Assembly (NCBI RefSeq): GCF_024345975.1 | Contig: NZ_JAGQCD010000017.1 | Location: forward strand, 1 to 64,000 | Direction: 5' to 3' | Source: Cyanobium sp. Cruz-8D1 | GTDB lineage: Bacteria; Cyanobacteriota; Cyanobacteriia; PCC-6307; Cyanobiaceae | Length of the DNA: 64,000 bases | Part shown: piece after piece, positions 17,596 through 24,921 of the stretch | Numbering within the stretch: the stretch's first letter is position 1 | How the letters are laid out: every line of letters starts with the position of its first letter | The notes under the pieces: generated by a model | Databases searched by the model: none | Told to the model about the DNA's origin: nothing | Seen by the model: only the letters and a program-made list of their open reading frames with translations | Translations under genes and position numbers: made by a program

Positions 17596-18642
17596 TCACG
17601 GGCTCACCATCACCCGGTTGCCAGTGCCGCTGTTGCTCACTGCTGCGAACTGACTGCGCTGGGGTGACCAGCAGATCGATCGCCAGCTGATAGAGGCTGG
17701 GGTGCTGCGCACGGTCCAGGTGATGCCATCGGCGCTGGTCATGATCCGGCTGCTGCCGCTGCTGGCTACGGCCACAAGCACCTCCCGCTGCGGCGACCAG
17801 CAGAGGCTGGTCCAGGTGTTATCAGCGGCTGAGGTCCGGCTCGTCCAGTTACTGCCATCGGGGGAGGTCATCACCCGGTTGCCTGTGCCGCTGCTGCTCA
17901 ACGCCACCAGCAGACCGAGCTCCGCTGCCCAGCAGAGTGCCATCCAGTTGTTGGTGCTGGCCGCACTCCGCAGGGACCAGCTGCGGCCGTCGGCTGAGGT
18001 CATCACCCGCTGGTTGCCGCCGGTGCTGCTCACCGCCACGAATATCCCCAGTTGAGGCGCCCAGCAGATGGAGCGCCACTCCTGATCTGCGGCAGCCGGG
18101 CCGGCTATCCAGGTGAGGCCATCGCTGCTGGTCATCACCCGGTTGCCCGTGCCGCTGCTGGCCACGGCCACGAGCAAGCCCAGCTCTGGTGCCCAGCAGA
18201 TCGATGTCCAGTTGTTGATGGCAGGCGTCTGGCGCAGGGTCCAGCTGCGGCCATCCGGTGAGGTCATCACCCGCTGGCCCGTGCCGCTGTCGCTGACGGC
18301 GACAAACAGCCCCAGCTCGGCGGCCCAGCAGAGCGCCACCCAGTTCAGATCGGCTGCTGATAGTTGGGGGCTCCAGCGAATGCCATCGCTTGAGGTCATC
18401 ACCCGGTTGCCCGTGCCGCTGCTCGCCACGCAGGCGTAGAGCTGCAGCTCCGGCGACCAGCAGATCGCCTGCCAGCTGTTCTCTGCCACTGAGCGCACGG
18501 TTGACCAGAGCACGCCACTGATAGCCAGCACTGGCGACGGGTTCAGCAACTCCGCCAGTGCTGCCGCCGGCAGCTGATAGGTACCGGCCTGGGGCCCGGT
18601 GGAGCGGGTGATCGCCAGCAGGTCGCCTGGTTGGAGGGTCAT
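17596..18642 (-). CDS. tail protein with seven-repeat probable beta-propeller
   Basis: 348 residues. After an N-terminal segment of about 55 residues (LQPGDLLAITRSTGPQAGTY) come seven tandem repeats of 43-44 residues. Each reads W-x-(S/A)-(I/L)-CW-(A/S)-P/A-(E/Q)-L, then VAVSSSGTGNRVMTS, a DG loop and W. Seven blades of one four-strand unit are what a closed beta-propeller needs, as in YCF48- or sialidase-like folds. As last gene of the minus-strand structural operon it is probably the tail tip or fibre that binds a receptor. The DNA repeats are similar enough for recombination to vary blade number. Confidence 0.75.
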   Translation of the reverse strand: MTLQPGDLLAITRSTGPQAGTYQLPAAALAELLNPSPVLAISGVLWSTVRSVAENSWQAICWSPELQLYACVASSGTGNRVMTSSDGIRWSPQLSAADLNWVALCWAAELGLFVAVSDSGTGQRVMTSPDGRSWTLRQTPAINNWTSICWAPELGLLVAVASSGTGNRVMTSSDGLTWIAGPAAADQEWRSICWAPQLGIFVAVSSTGGNQRVMTSADGRSWSLRSAASTNNWMALCWAAELGLLVALSSSGTGNRVMTSPDGSNWTSRTSAADNTWTSLCWSPQREVLVAVASSGSSRIMTSADGITWTVRSTPASISWRSICWSPQRSQFAAVSNSGTGNRVMVSP

Positions 18643-18654
18643 CAGCTGGGGCGC

Positions 18655-19332
18655 TCAGGGCAGAGCTGGAAGGGTGCTCAGGTCCAGCGGCATGTAGTCG
18701 CCGGCCGGCTGGGCGGTGGCCATGGCTTCCTTGAGGGCTGCTGCATCGACAGCGGCGCCCTCGGTGCCGGCGGTTAGGTCTTCGACAGCCGCTAGGCGCA
18801 GCACGCCTGCAGCGATGGTGGATGCGGGCTCAACGCTCAGCAGCGGTTGGGCCGGGTCACTTTCATCAACGCTCAGTGGTGCGGCCACCTGGATGCGGAT
18901 CACGCCGGCACCGTCGGGGCCCAGGGCGGCATTTGCACTCCAGGCTTCCCCGTCAAACAGCAGCAGATCCCCCTGGGCGATGTCCTGACCCGCGATGCCG
19001 CTCCAGCTCGCCAGGGCAGGACCGCCAGCACTAGCCAAGTACACATCCCCCACTGCAGCGCCAGCCGGAGCCTCAGTGGTGGTGGGGTCAATCGCACCTC
19101 GGTAGGTGAGGGCACCGGAGATGGCGGCATGGAGGGTGCCATCGGCATCAACGCTGAGGTTTGTGCCCGGCTTGATTGCACCGATCGCCGCCGCCGTGGC
19201 CGGCGTGAGCATGAACGCCTTGACCTCCTCGGCAGTGGCCCGGTAGGGCGTGCTGCCGCGCTGCACCAGCAGCAGGTCGCTGGGCTGGGGCAGGGAGCGG
19301 CCGCTGGTGCGGGTATCGGTGGTGGTGGCCAT
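18655..19332 (-). CDS. phage tail fibre/baseplate-like protein
   Basis: 225 residues, ATG start, Ala/Gly/Thr/Ser-rich, with the sort of low-complexity beta sequence common in tail fibres. It opens LPQPSDLLLVQRGSTPYRAT, shared in style with the start of the next gene downstream (LQPGDLLAITRSTG), so both probably attach to the same tail part. A repeat-like DEAAA(L/V)..A pattern near the end (AVEDLTAGTEGAAVDAAALK) resembles T4-type tail collar or fibre repeats. It lies 12 bases upstream of the propeller gene in the same operon. Confidence 0.65.
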   Translation of the reverse strand: MATTTDTRTSGRSLPQPSDLLLVQRGSTPYRATAEEVKAFMLTPATAAAIGAIKPGTNLSVDADGTLHAAISGALTYRGAIDPTTTEAPAGAAVGDVYLASAGGPALASWSGIAGQDIAQGDLLLFDGEAWSANAALGPDGAGVIRIQVAAPLSVDESDPAQPLLSVEPASTIAAGVLRLAAVEDLTAGTEGAAVDAAALKEAMATAQPAGDYMPLDLSTLPALP

Positions 19333-19372
19333 GGCGATCAGTGCAGAAGGGGAGAGAGGTGGAGGGGAGAAA

Positions 19373-19615
19373 TCAGTGCGGCAAGGGGCTGAGCAGGCGC
19401 AGGTCCAGCGCGATCACCACCACCCCATCGCCAGCAGTGGCACTGATGAGCGGCGCCAGAGCTTGCACCGAACTGACGCCCCCGGCTGGTGGCGGTTCAG
19501 GGGTTCCGCCGTCCTGCAGCTGGGCCTGGCCCAGGAAGATCACTCCCTGGGGCCGGCTGCTGCTGCGGCACTGGGCCGTCAGCTCGGCCAGCACAGCCGG
19601 ATCGGGAGTGGCCAT
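19373..19615 (-). CDS. hypothetical structural-operon protein, start uncertain
   Basis: 80 residues from ATG 19615. The same frame stays open and protein-like for about 27 more codons upstream (residues such as AGGWQQLCSTALAP), reaching back to the stop of the upstream gene, where only a CTG overlaps the TGA. The real start may therefore be a rare CTG, or the short form may be right. No family recognised. Its place between head and tail genes suggests a tail-completion or assembly protein. Confidence 0.5.
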   Translation of the reverse strand: MATPDPAVLAELTAQCRSSSRPQGVIFLGQAQLQDGGTPEPPPAGGVSSVQALAPLISATAGDGVVVIALDLRLLSPLPH

Positions 19616-19695
19616 CGGCGCCAGGGCAGTGCTGCAGAGCTGTTGCCAGCCCCCAGCCAGGAATGCGCTGGCCGGGGCAGCCCTGGCCGCTGTGA

Positions 19696-20370
19696 TCAGA
19701 GCAGGGCATCCCCCAGCTCCAGGGCAGCGAGATCTGCCGCATCGTTAGTGCCCTCGTTGCTGCCGCTGGCCTGGGCTTCCAGCGCCATCGCCTGCTCCAC
19801 CAGCTCGGCCTTGGTCTGGCTGCCATCGAGCTCCACGCCGTAGACGGTGGAGCAGAACTCCACGATCTGGGCCTTGGTCATGGCCTGGAAGTCGGTGGGC
19901 TCAGAAGCCAACAGGGCCTCGCCACCATCGGTGGTGGTCTCCAGCGGGTCGTCGGTAGGAGTGGGCTCATCGAGTGCTGGGAGGGGTTCCGTCGCTGCTG
20001 GTTGCTCCGGCTCGAGGTCGAGCCCATCCACCAGCTCCGGTTCCGGCGCGATGTCCGCGGTGTCCACTGGGACCGGCTCATCGCCGCCACTGGCGGGGTT
20101 GAGCAGCTGCCAGCCCAGGGCCTGCCAGCCGGCCAGGTGCACCGGCCAGATCGAGCGAGTCGCACCGTCCTTGCCGATCAGCAGCTGGCTGGGAGGCAGC
20201 AGCGCTACATCGCCCACACCCGGATCGGGTGTGACGTTGAGCCGCTGCTCCGGGCCCGAGAGGCGAACTGGCGTGGAGGCGGGGTTGCTGCTGTCGAGAG
20301 GCTGCAGCAGTTCCAGCGGCAGGGCCTCAGCTCCGGCCGCCATGTTGAGGGTGTCGAGTGGGTTGCTCAT
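19696..20370 (-). CDS. phage structural-operon protein with C-terminal HeH/SAP-like domain
   Basis: 224 residues from ATG 20370 (GTG 20379 possible). The middle is acidic and Pro-rich (EPELVDGLDLEPEQPAA). Near residues 165-195 a small helix-extended-helix domain is visible (MTKAQIVEFCSTVYGVELD followed by QTKAELVEQA), the form found in HeH/LEM- or Rho-N-like nucleic-acid-binding domains of phage head proteins. The N-terminal part may belong to a head-tail connector. It sits between the small head gene at 20381-20815 and the tail genes. Confidence 0.6.
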   Translation of the reverse strand: MSNPLDTLNMAAGAEALPLELLQPLDSSNPASTPVRLSGPEQRLNVTPDPGVGDVALLPPSQLLIGKDGATRSIWPVHLAGWQALGWQLLNPASGGDEPVPVDTADIAPEPELVDGLDLEPEQPAATEPLPALDEPTPTDDPLETTTDGGEALLASEPTDFQAMTKAQIVEFCSTVYGVELDGSQTKAELVEQAMALEAQASGSNEGTNDAADLAALELGDALL

Positions 20371-20380
20371 GCCGCTCACC

Positions 20381-20815
20381 TCACAGCCCCTGGTTGGCGG
20401 TGAGCGCCACGGTCATCCCGGCAGGCGTGCCAGGCGAAACCATCGCCCGCGCCAGCCGCAGGCAGGGCGGGGTGATCAGCTCGCTGTCGGCTGGGTTGAT
20501 CAGCAGCGCGGCGCCGCTGATGATCGCCTCCACCTTGCCGCCAGCGGAGGGGAAGGCGACGGCCGCGGCGGTGATCCAGCTGCCGGCGGTGCCGTCAGCC
20601 AACAGCGGCGCCAGCTCCAGGGTCACCGTCACCGCCCCGCTATGGCCGGGGTGGGAAGCCACCAGCACAAAGGAGCTGGTGGCATCGAGATCGGTGCCGA
20701 GGTTGACGACATCACCGCTGCTGCGGGTGTGCTCGTAGCAGTCGGTGGCGGAGTGGTTGATCCAGCCGACGAGCACCGTCTGGGCGTCGAGCAGCCGAGT
20801 GGCTTGAGAGGTCAT
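20381..20815 (-). CDS. small phage head-associated protein
   Basis: 144 residues from ATG 20815; the open frame continues upstream through the capsid gene but is not coding there. The sequence is rich in beta strands and small residues (ATSSFVLVASHPGHSGAVTV, AGSWITAAAVAFPSAGGKVE), as in head-decoration or head-tail joining proteins. It follows the capsid gene by 80 bases, the usual place for a decoration protein. No exact family recognised. Confidence 0.65.
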   Translation of the reverse strand: MTSQATRLLDAQTVLVGWINHSATDCYEHTRSSGDVVNLGTDLDATSSFVLVASHPGHSGAVTVTLELAPLLADGTAGSWITAAAVAFPSAGGKVEAIISGAALLINPADSELITPPCLRLARAMVSPGTPAGMTVALTANQGL

Positions 20816-20894
20816 GGAAGGGTCTCCAGAACAAAGAACAGGGGGAAAAGATCTGTTGTGCCGCCAGGGTCTTGCGGAGCTGATCAAACGCTGC

Positions 20895-21809
20895 TCAGAG
20901 CAGCACCAGCGGCATGGGCGCCACGTTGAACAGGCGTGCGGCGGCCTTGCGGTTGCACACCGCAAAACCCACGTACCAATCCACCCGCGTGCGGAACACC
21001 GGCGCGTCGTGCACCTCCCCGAAGTCCCGCACCGAGATCCCGTAGCGCCCCTCGAATGGGCCCTGCAGACCGCAGACGGCGGCATCCCCGAGCACGCAGC
21101 AGTAGATCGAGGTGGTGCCCACTGGTTCGTCGTAGCCGAGCACGGCTTTGCCCTCGGCGTCCTCCTCCACCAGCAGGATCTCGATCCCCTCGAAGTAGTG
21201 GCGGCCGTCGATCACTTCATAGAGGTCACCGCCGGCCTGACGGGAGGCGGTGCTGATCTGGCGGCGGGCGGCCTTGCTGGCGATCAGCACCTTGTCGCCG
21301 CCGTAGCCGATCACGCTGTCGGTGAGCGCCTCCAGCGCCAGCAGGTTGAGGGTGCTGCCGCCGTTGTCGATCGTCTGGTCCTCTCCAGGTGCCAGGCGCT
21401 TGCTCAACCCGTTGAACGCCCGCGGATCGAAGGTGTCATCGCCATTGATGATCGCCGCCTCCAGCGTCAGGCGCATGGAGCGCACCTTCATCTCGGTCTG
21501 GGCAGCACGGGCCTCAGGGCCCTGCAGATCCACGATCGAGCGGTCCACATCCAGGTCGCCGCCGAACAGGTGCACGAACTCCGAATCGGAGTTGATCACC
21601 CCGTAGCTCTGGCGATAGCCCTCGTTGACGGCGCGGAAGCCGACGCGGGGGAGTTTGGTCTCGGCCGGGAAGCTCAGGGAGCCGCCCACGAGGTTGCGGA
21701 AGGGCAGGCGGCGCAGCAGCTCCCCCTCCGCAAAGGTCTTGAGCACCGCCAGCTGTTCGGCGCGGCGGGCGTATTTCTGCGCCTCGATCAAGGTCAGGCC
21801 CAAGGGCAC
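20895..21809 (-). CDS. phage major capsid protein
   Basis: 304 residues from GTG 21809. The layout is that of HK97-like or related coat proteins used with a separate scaffold: an N-terminal helix (LTLIEAQKYARRAEQLAVLK), then LLRRLPFRNLVGGSLSFPAE, a central LTLEAAIINGDDTFDPRAFNG and KVLIASKAARRQIST. The end GIEILLVEEDAEGKAVLGYD with GISVRDFGEVHDAPVFRTRV matches capsid A- and P-domain strands. Upstream of 21809 the frame stays open but the DNA looks intergenic. It is separated from its probable scaffold gene (24922-25869) by a plus-strand gene group. Confidence 0.8.
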   Translation of the reverse strand: MPLGLTLIEAQKYARRAEQLAVLKTFAEGELLRRLPFRNLVGGSLSFPAETKLPRVGFRAVNEGYRQSYGVINSDSEFVHLFGGDLDVDRSIVDLQGPEARAAQTEMKVRSMRLTLEAAIINGDDTFDPRAFNGLSKRLAPGEDQTIDNGGSTLNLLALEALTDSVIGYGGDKVLIASKAARRQISTASRQAGGDLYEVIDGRHYFEGIEILLVEEDAEGKAVLGYDEPVGTTSIYCCVLGDAAVCGLQGPFEGRYGISVRDFGEVHDAPVFRTRVDWYVGFAVCNRKAAARLFNVAPMPLVLL

Positions 21810-21949
21810 ACTCCCGGGGCCTCGCCCCAGTGACAACAGCAGCTGTTGCCAGGTGACCCACGCCCCAAACCACCGAGGAGACAGAACCGTAGTGGCCCAG
21901 CTCCTGGTGGATCGGCTACGCGCAGCCCTCCTCATGGTCCGGGCGGCCT

Positions 21950-22065
21950 CAAGGGCTGACGCGAGTCAGCCGGACTGGTGCGTTGGCTGCGCTGCGCTCC
22001 GCATTGCAGAGGGGGCTGCCCCTTGACCCCGCCCGGCCTGCTTCGGGGTCTCCGCTACGCCTGCC
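21950..22065 (+). repeat. leader repeat copy 2 (CAAGGGCTGACGC box)
   Basis: The box CAAGGGCTGACGC is at 21950-21962, followed as in copy 1 by GAGTC. TCAAGGG (21949-21955) can pair with CCCTTGA (22020-22026), so the hairpin base is kept although the flanking bases differ from copy 1. GGTCTCCGC lies at 22047-22055, ten bases before the ATG at 22066. Confidence 0.5.
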
Positions 22066-22266
22066 ATGGCTTCCGCATCCCGGATCCGCGCCTTCCAGCT
22101 CCTGAGCTCCCGCACCCTGGAGCTGCTGTGGGAAGAGGCCTCGGCCCACCGCCCGGCTCCTCTGGAGCGGCTGGAGCAGCTCTGCGCTGATCTGCTCTTT
22201 GAGCGCCAGGTGGCCACGCCAGCTTCGGTGCCGCTCTGGTGCCCCGAGAGCGAGCTGCCTTTCTGA
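22066..22266 (+). CDS. small helical hypothetical protein
   Basis: 66 residues from ATG 22066, directly after leader repeat copy 2. Mostly helical with Leu-rich heptads (RAFQLLSSRTLELLWEEA, then LERLEQLCADLLFERQ). No family recognised. It precedes the YkuD-fold lysis enzyme by 91 bases on the same strand, so it may belong to the lysis operon as a regulator or an inhibitor. Low similarity to anything I can name. Confidence 0.55.
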   Translation: MASASRIRAFQLLSSRTLELLWEEASAHRPAPLERLEQLCADLLFERQVATPASVPLWCPESELPF

Positions 22267-22357
22267 GGCGGGCGGCCCCGGCTGCGGCTGGGGCGCTCTC
22301 TTTGTGCCTGCAGCCGGCGGCCCCAAGCCAGCACTGGCAACAGGGCTCAGCAGCACC

Positions 22358-23107
22358 ATGCCCATGGCCAGCCCCATGACCCCCGAGCGGTTCCAGGACC
22401 GCTTTGAAGCCTTTCGCGGTGAACCCCAGCAGGTTTCCGGCGTCTGGACCCTCCATGCCGCGATCGCTGCCCTGCCCGGCAGCGAGGCCGTGCTCAATGA
22501 GCAGGCTCCCTGGGCGCTCACCTTCAGCGAGAAGCCGGTCGCGCCCCCGGTCCCAGCAGCTCCTGCCGGTGGTCTGGATCCCCGCGGTTCAGAGGAGGCC
22601 GGGATGGCCGGCCCGCAGCTGGCAGCACCCGTCCAACCCGGCGACTCCTACCTGCTGGTGAATGACCGGGACGAGGACATGGAGGCCTACGACCACAACG
22701 GCCAGTTCCTCTGGAAGATCCCCTGCCTGGCCCGCGGCCAAGGCGCCGACACCGACTGGAGCCACAACAGCACTGACACCCCGCCGGGGCTCTACAGGCT
22801 TGGCCAGCTCTACGCCGACTACGAGCAGAACCCCAACCCGCCCTGCAGCGACACCGCCATGGCCTACGGCTGGTATTCCTTCGACATGGAGGAGATGGAG
22901 GGCCAGGAGGTGGCCGTGGGTCGGGCCGGGATCATGCTCCACGGCGGTGGATCGGCCTGCGGCTGGCCCGGCGCCTGGGCAGCGCAGCAGCCGCTGCACC
23001 CCACCCTCGGTTGCGTTCGCCTGCACAACGCCGATCTGCGCGACAAGGTGCTGCCCCTCCACCGGCAGGGCACCGTCTATGTGGGGGTCTTCCAGGAAAA
23101 AAAGTGA
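22358..23107 (+). CDS. L,D-transpeptidase (YkuD-fold) domain protein, probable endolysin
   Basis: About 249 residues from ATG 22358. The last 150 residues show the YkuD fold: the catalytic His motif GRAGIMLHGGG and the nucleophile motif HPTLGCVRLHNADLRD (Cys in GCVR). The stretch LLVNDRDEDMEAYDHNGQFL with TDTPPGLYRLGQL matches the fold's first strands. Cellular enzymes of the family cross-link or trim peptidoglycan. There is no signal peptide and a holin-like gene follows at 23162, so a phage lysis enzyme that cleaves peptide stems is the best reading. The region before residue 110 is low-complexity and may be a linker. Confidence 0.75.
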   Translation: MPMASPMTPERFQDRFEAFRGEPQQVSGVWTLHAAIAALPGSEAVLNEQAPWALTFSEKPVAPPVPAAPAGGLDPRGSEEAGMAGPQLAAPVQPGDSYLLVNDRDEDMEAYDHNGQFLWKIPCLARGQGADTDWSHNSTDTPPGLYRLGQLYADYEQNPNPPCSDTAMAYGWYSFDMEEMEGQEVAVGRAGIMLHGGGSACGWPGAWAAQQPLHPTLGCVRLHNADLRDKVLPLHRQGTVYVGVFQEKK

Positions 23108-23161
23108 CGGCGGCTCTGGTGCTGCCGCCAGCTGGGGCCTGATCGCGAGGGAAGAGCAGCG

Positions 23162-23428
23162 ATGGACTCAGGCCCACTGCCCCGGCCGCCCAAGCCGCCG
23201 TTCGACCGCGAGCGGTTCGTCTTCAAGATCCTGGCGGTGGTGATCGGTACCCAGCTGCTGATCTATTCCCTCGCCGCTGGGGTCTGCGGCCAGCGGGCGC
23301 TGGAGGGGCGATCGATCGGGCAGATCTGCCCCGGCACCCTGGAGCAGCTGCAGGGCGGGTTTGATTCCACCCTCAAATTGCTGCTGGCACTGCTGGGCGG
23401 AGCAGCGCTCACGCGCATGGACCGGTAA
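23162..23428 (+). CDS. holin-like small membrane protein
   Basis: 88 residues from ATG 23162 with two hydrophobic segments: one near residues 22-42 (ILAVVIGTQLLIYSLAAGV) and one near 70-83 (LKLLLALLGGAALT). The N-terminus is basic and Pro-rich. Size, two membrane spans and position 54 bases after the YkuD-fold enzyme fit a holin that lets a signal-less endolysin reach the wall. Only topology and context support this. Confidence 0.6.
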   Translation: MDSGPLPRPPKPPFDRERFVFKILAVVIGTQLLIYSLAAGVCGQRALEGRSIGQICPGTLEQLQGGFDSTLKLLLALLGGAALTRMDR

Positions 23429-23542
23429 CGCCTGGGAGCGGAAGGAGGGCTTGCTCCGGGCCTCTCCAGTCTGAGGCCCTCCTGCGGTCGGGCCTCCGCT
23501 GGGATCGGTCCCATCGCTGCGCCACACCTGGCGCCGATCACC

Positions 23543-23881
23543 ATGGCCACGCTCTCATCTGCCGCCTCACCGTTCTGCCGGCCTGAGGAAGATCCATTCC
23601 TGCTGCTGGAGTCCTGCGGCAAAGCCATCGAATCAATCCTGCGGGGCCATGCCGGCCGGCCACTGCGCCGCACCTGGATTGATCGGCCCTATGGAGAAGA
23701 GGAGATCTCCCGGTTGGAGGAAGAGGTGCTGCCGGCGATCCAGCAGTGCCTGGCGCGGGTCGATGAGATCGATAGCGCCCTGGAAGCAGAAGCCCAGCTG
23801 AGCTACCGCCAGGAGGTGGAGGCAGAAGCCGCATTGCGGCGGGGTGGGCTGCAGTGCAGTCGGTGCATGCCGGTCGTCTGA
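23543..23881 (+). CDS. hypothetical helical protein
   Basis: 112 residues from ATG 23543. Predicted helical, acidic in the middle (YGEEEISRLEEEVLPAIQQC and DEIDSALEAEAQLSYRQE), with a C-terminal CSRC pair that could bind a metal. No family recognised. It is the third gene after the lysis pair on the plus strand, 114 bases from the holin-like gene, and may be part of the same transcript. An i-spanin role is unlikely because no membrane segment or lipobox is present. Confidence 0.5.
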   Translation: MATLSSAASPFCRPEEDPFLLLESCGKAIESILRGHAGRPLRRTWIDRPYGEEEISRLEEEVLPAIQQCLARVDEIDSALEAEAQLSYRQEVEAEAALRRGGLQCSRCMPVV

Positions 23882-24275
23882 TGCTGCGGGGGCCCTGGGC
23901 CCCCATTCGGCCTACGCCGTTCCGCCTCTCGCGCCTGCTCGGGCTCCGCGACTCCGGCCAGGGGATGTGAGGACCGCAGGAAGGGGCCGCCACCAGAGAT
24001 TGCCCTGCCACCAGCAAGACCGGGGCCAATGAACCAGGTCACAGACGAACGTTGGCCGGGGTGATGCAGAGCCGGCTAGCAGGGTGCCGCTGCGCGGCGG
24101 GCCGCATCAGATTTGACGGGAGCAGCTGAGACAGCCCTCGATCCCAGGAGAGCCAACACCTCTGCTCCCCTGTCGCGGTGAGAAATCAGCACGACACTTG
24201 CACCGTTGCCACTGGAGGCTGGCTGGCCGGGCGTTGCAGAACCCCTCCGCAGCATGCCCCTACGGCTCGCACCAG
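23882..24275. other. non-coding stretch with strong GC palindrome
   Basis: No supported gene. At about 23886-23902 a 17-base palindrome (five G, three C, T, three G, five C) can form a very stable hairpin just after the stop at 23881. It has no T-run, so it is at best an atypical terminator or mRNA end protector. The rest is GC-rich and without clear signals. Confidence 0.45.
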
Positions 24276-24364
24276 CAAGGGCTGACGCAAGGCTCGCTGC
24301 TCTCGCCCCTGGCTAGTGCTCATCTGCGGGGCGCTTGGTCGGTGTTCTCCGCACCACCCCAGCC
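24276..24364 (+). repeat. leader repeat copy 3 (CAAGGGCTGACGC box)
   Basis: The box CAAGGGCTGACGC is at 24276-24288 and GTTCTCCGC at 24344-24352, twelve bases before the ATG at 24365. Spacing from box to start (76 bases) is nearly the same as in copy 1 (73 bases). The long base pairing seen in copies 1 and 2 is not obvious here. Confidence 0.5.
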
Positions 24365-24583
24365 ATGGCCACTCCCCAAGGCCCCGTCTGTGAAGTCCGC
24401 CTGCTTGTGGTTCACCGCTATCAGCCCGGCGTTCAGAAGCTCGGCTCCACTCCCTGTGAGGTCGAGTTCTTTGGCCGCCGCGGTAAGCCCGTCAAGAAGA
24501 TGCGGCTGATCCCTGCCGAGAAGGCATTTGCCTTTGCCCGCAAGCTGCAGGGCACCCCCGGCTGCACCGTCTCGGTCTGCTGA
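24365..24583 (+). CDS. small protein, paralogue of the one at 16300
   Basis: 72 residues from ATG 24365, after leader repeat copy 3. Strand-rich first half (CEVRLLVVHRYQPG, CEVEFFGRRGKPVKK), then MRLIPAEKAFAFARKLQG and a last strand CTVSVC. It aligns from end to end with the 70-residue protein at 16300-16512, which also shares its leader. No known family. A short alpha/beta protein of this shape could be a phage-encoded inhibitor or a nucleic-acid-binding protein; neither is shown. Confidence 0.6.
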   Translation: MATPQGPVCEVRLLVVHRYQPGVQKLGSTPCEVEFFGRRGKPVKKMRLIPAEKAFAFARKLQGTPGCTVSVC

Positions 24584-24625
24584 GCCAGGGGGGCTCTGGC
24601 CCGGCTGCCGCTTGATGGCCTGGCT

Positions 24626-24901
24626 TTACAGCCAATGGCGGTAGCTGCTCCGCTGCCGCCTGGCCCTGGCCTTGGAGCGAGCAGAGCCGAACTGGGGGCT
24701 TGTGCCGTCCCGTCGGCGCCTTACCCAGGTCCCTTTTCTGATCAAGCCGGCGTCCTGGCTATTGGCGCGGCGTGCAGCAACGATCGCCCCGTAACCACGC
24801 TTTTGTTTGGCACGGGCACGTGAGCGGGCCTGGCTGGCGCTGGCGGCCGGAACCACGGTGGATGTGGAGCGGTTGCGCCAGAACACCAGATACCAAGCCA
24901 T
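24626..24901 (-). CDS. small basic protein downstream of the scaffold gene
   Basis: 91 residues from ATG 24901, 20 bases after the scaffold stop in the same direction. Very basic (RARAKQKRGYGAIVAARRAN, RRRRDGTSPQFG). It could be a small head-associated DNA-binding protein. The reading frame has no homologue that I recognise and Arg-rich shadow frames are common in this DNA, so confidence is limited. Confidence 0.4.
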   Translation of the reverse strand: MAWYLVFWRNRSTSTVVPAASASQARSRARAKQKRGYGAIVAARRANSQDAGLIRKGTWVRRRRDGTSPQFGSARSKARARRQRSSYRHWL

Positions 24902-24921
24902 TCCCTCAGCCCCTTTGGTGA

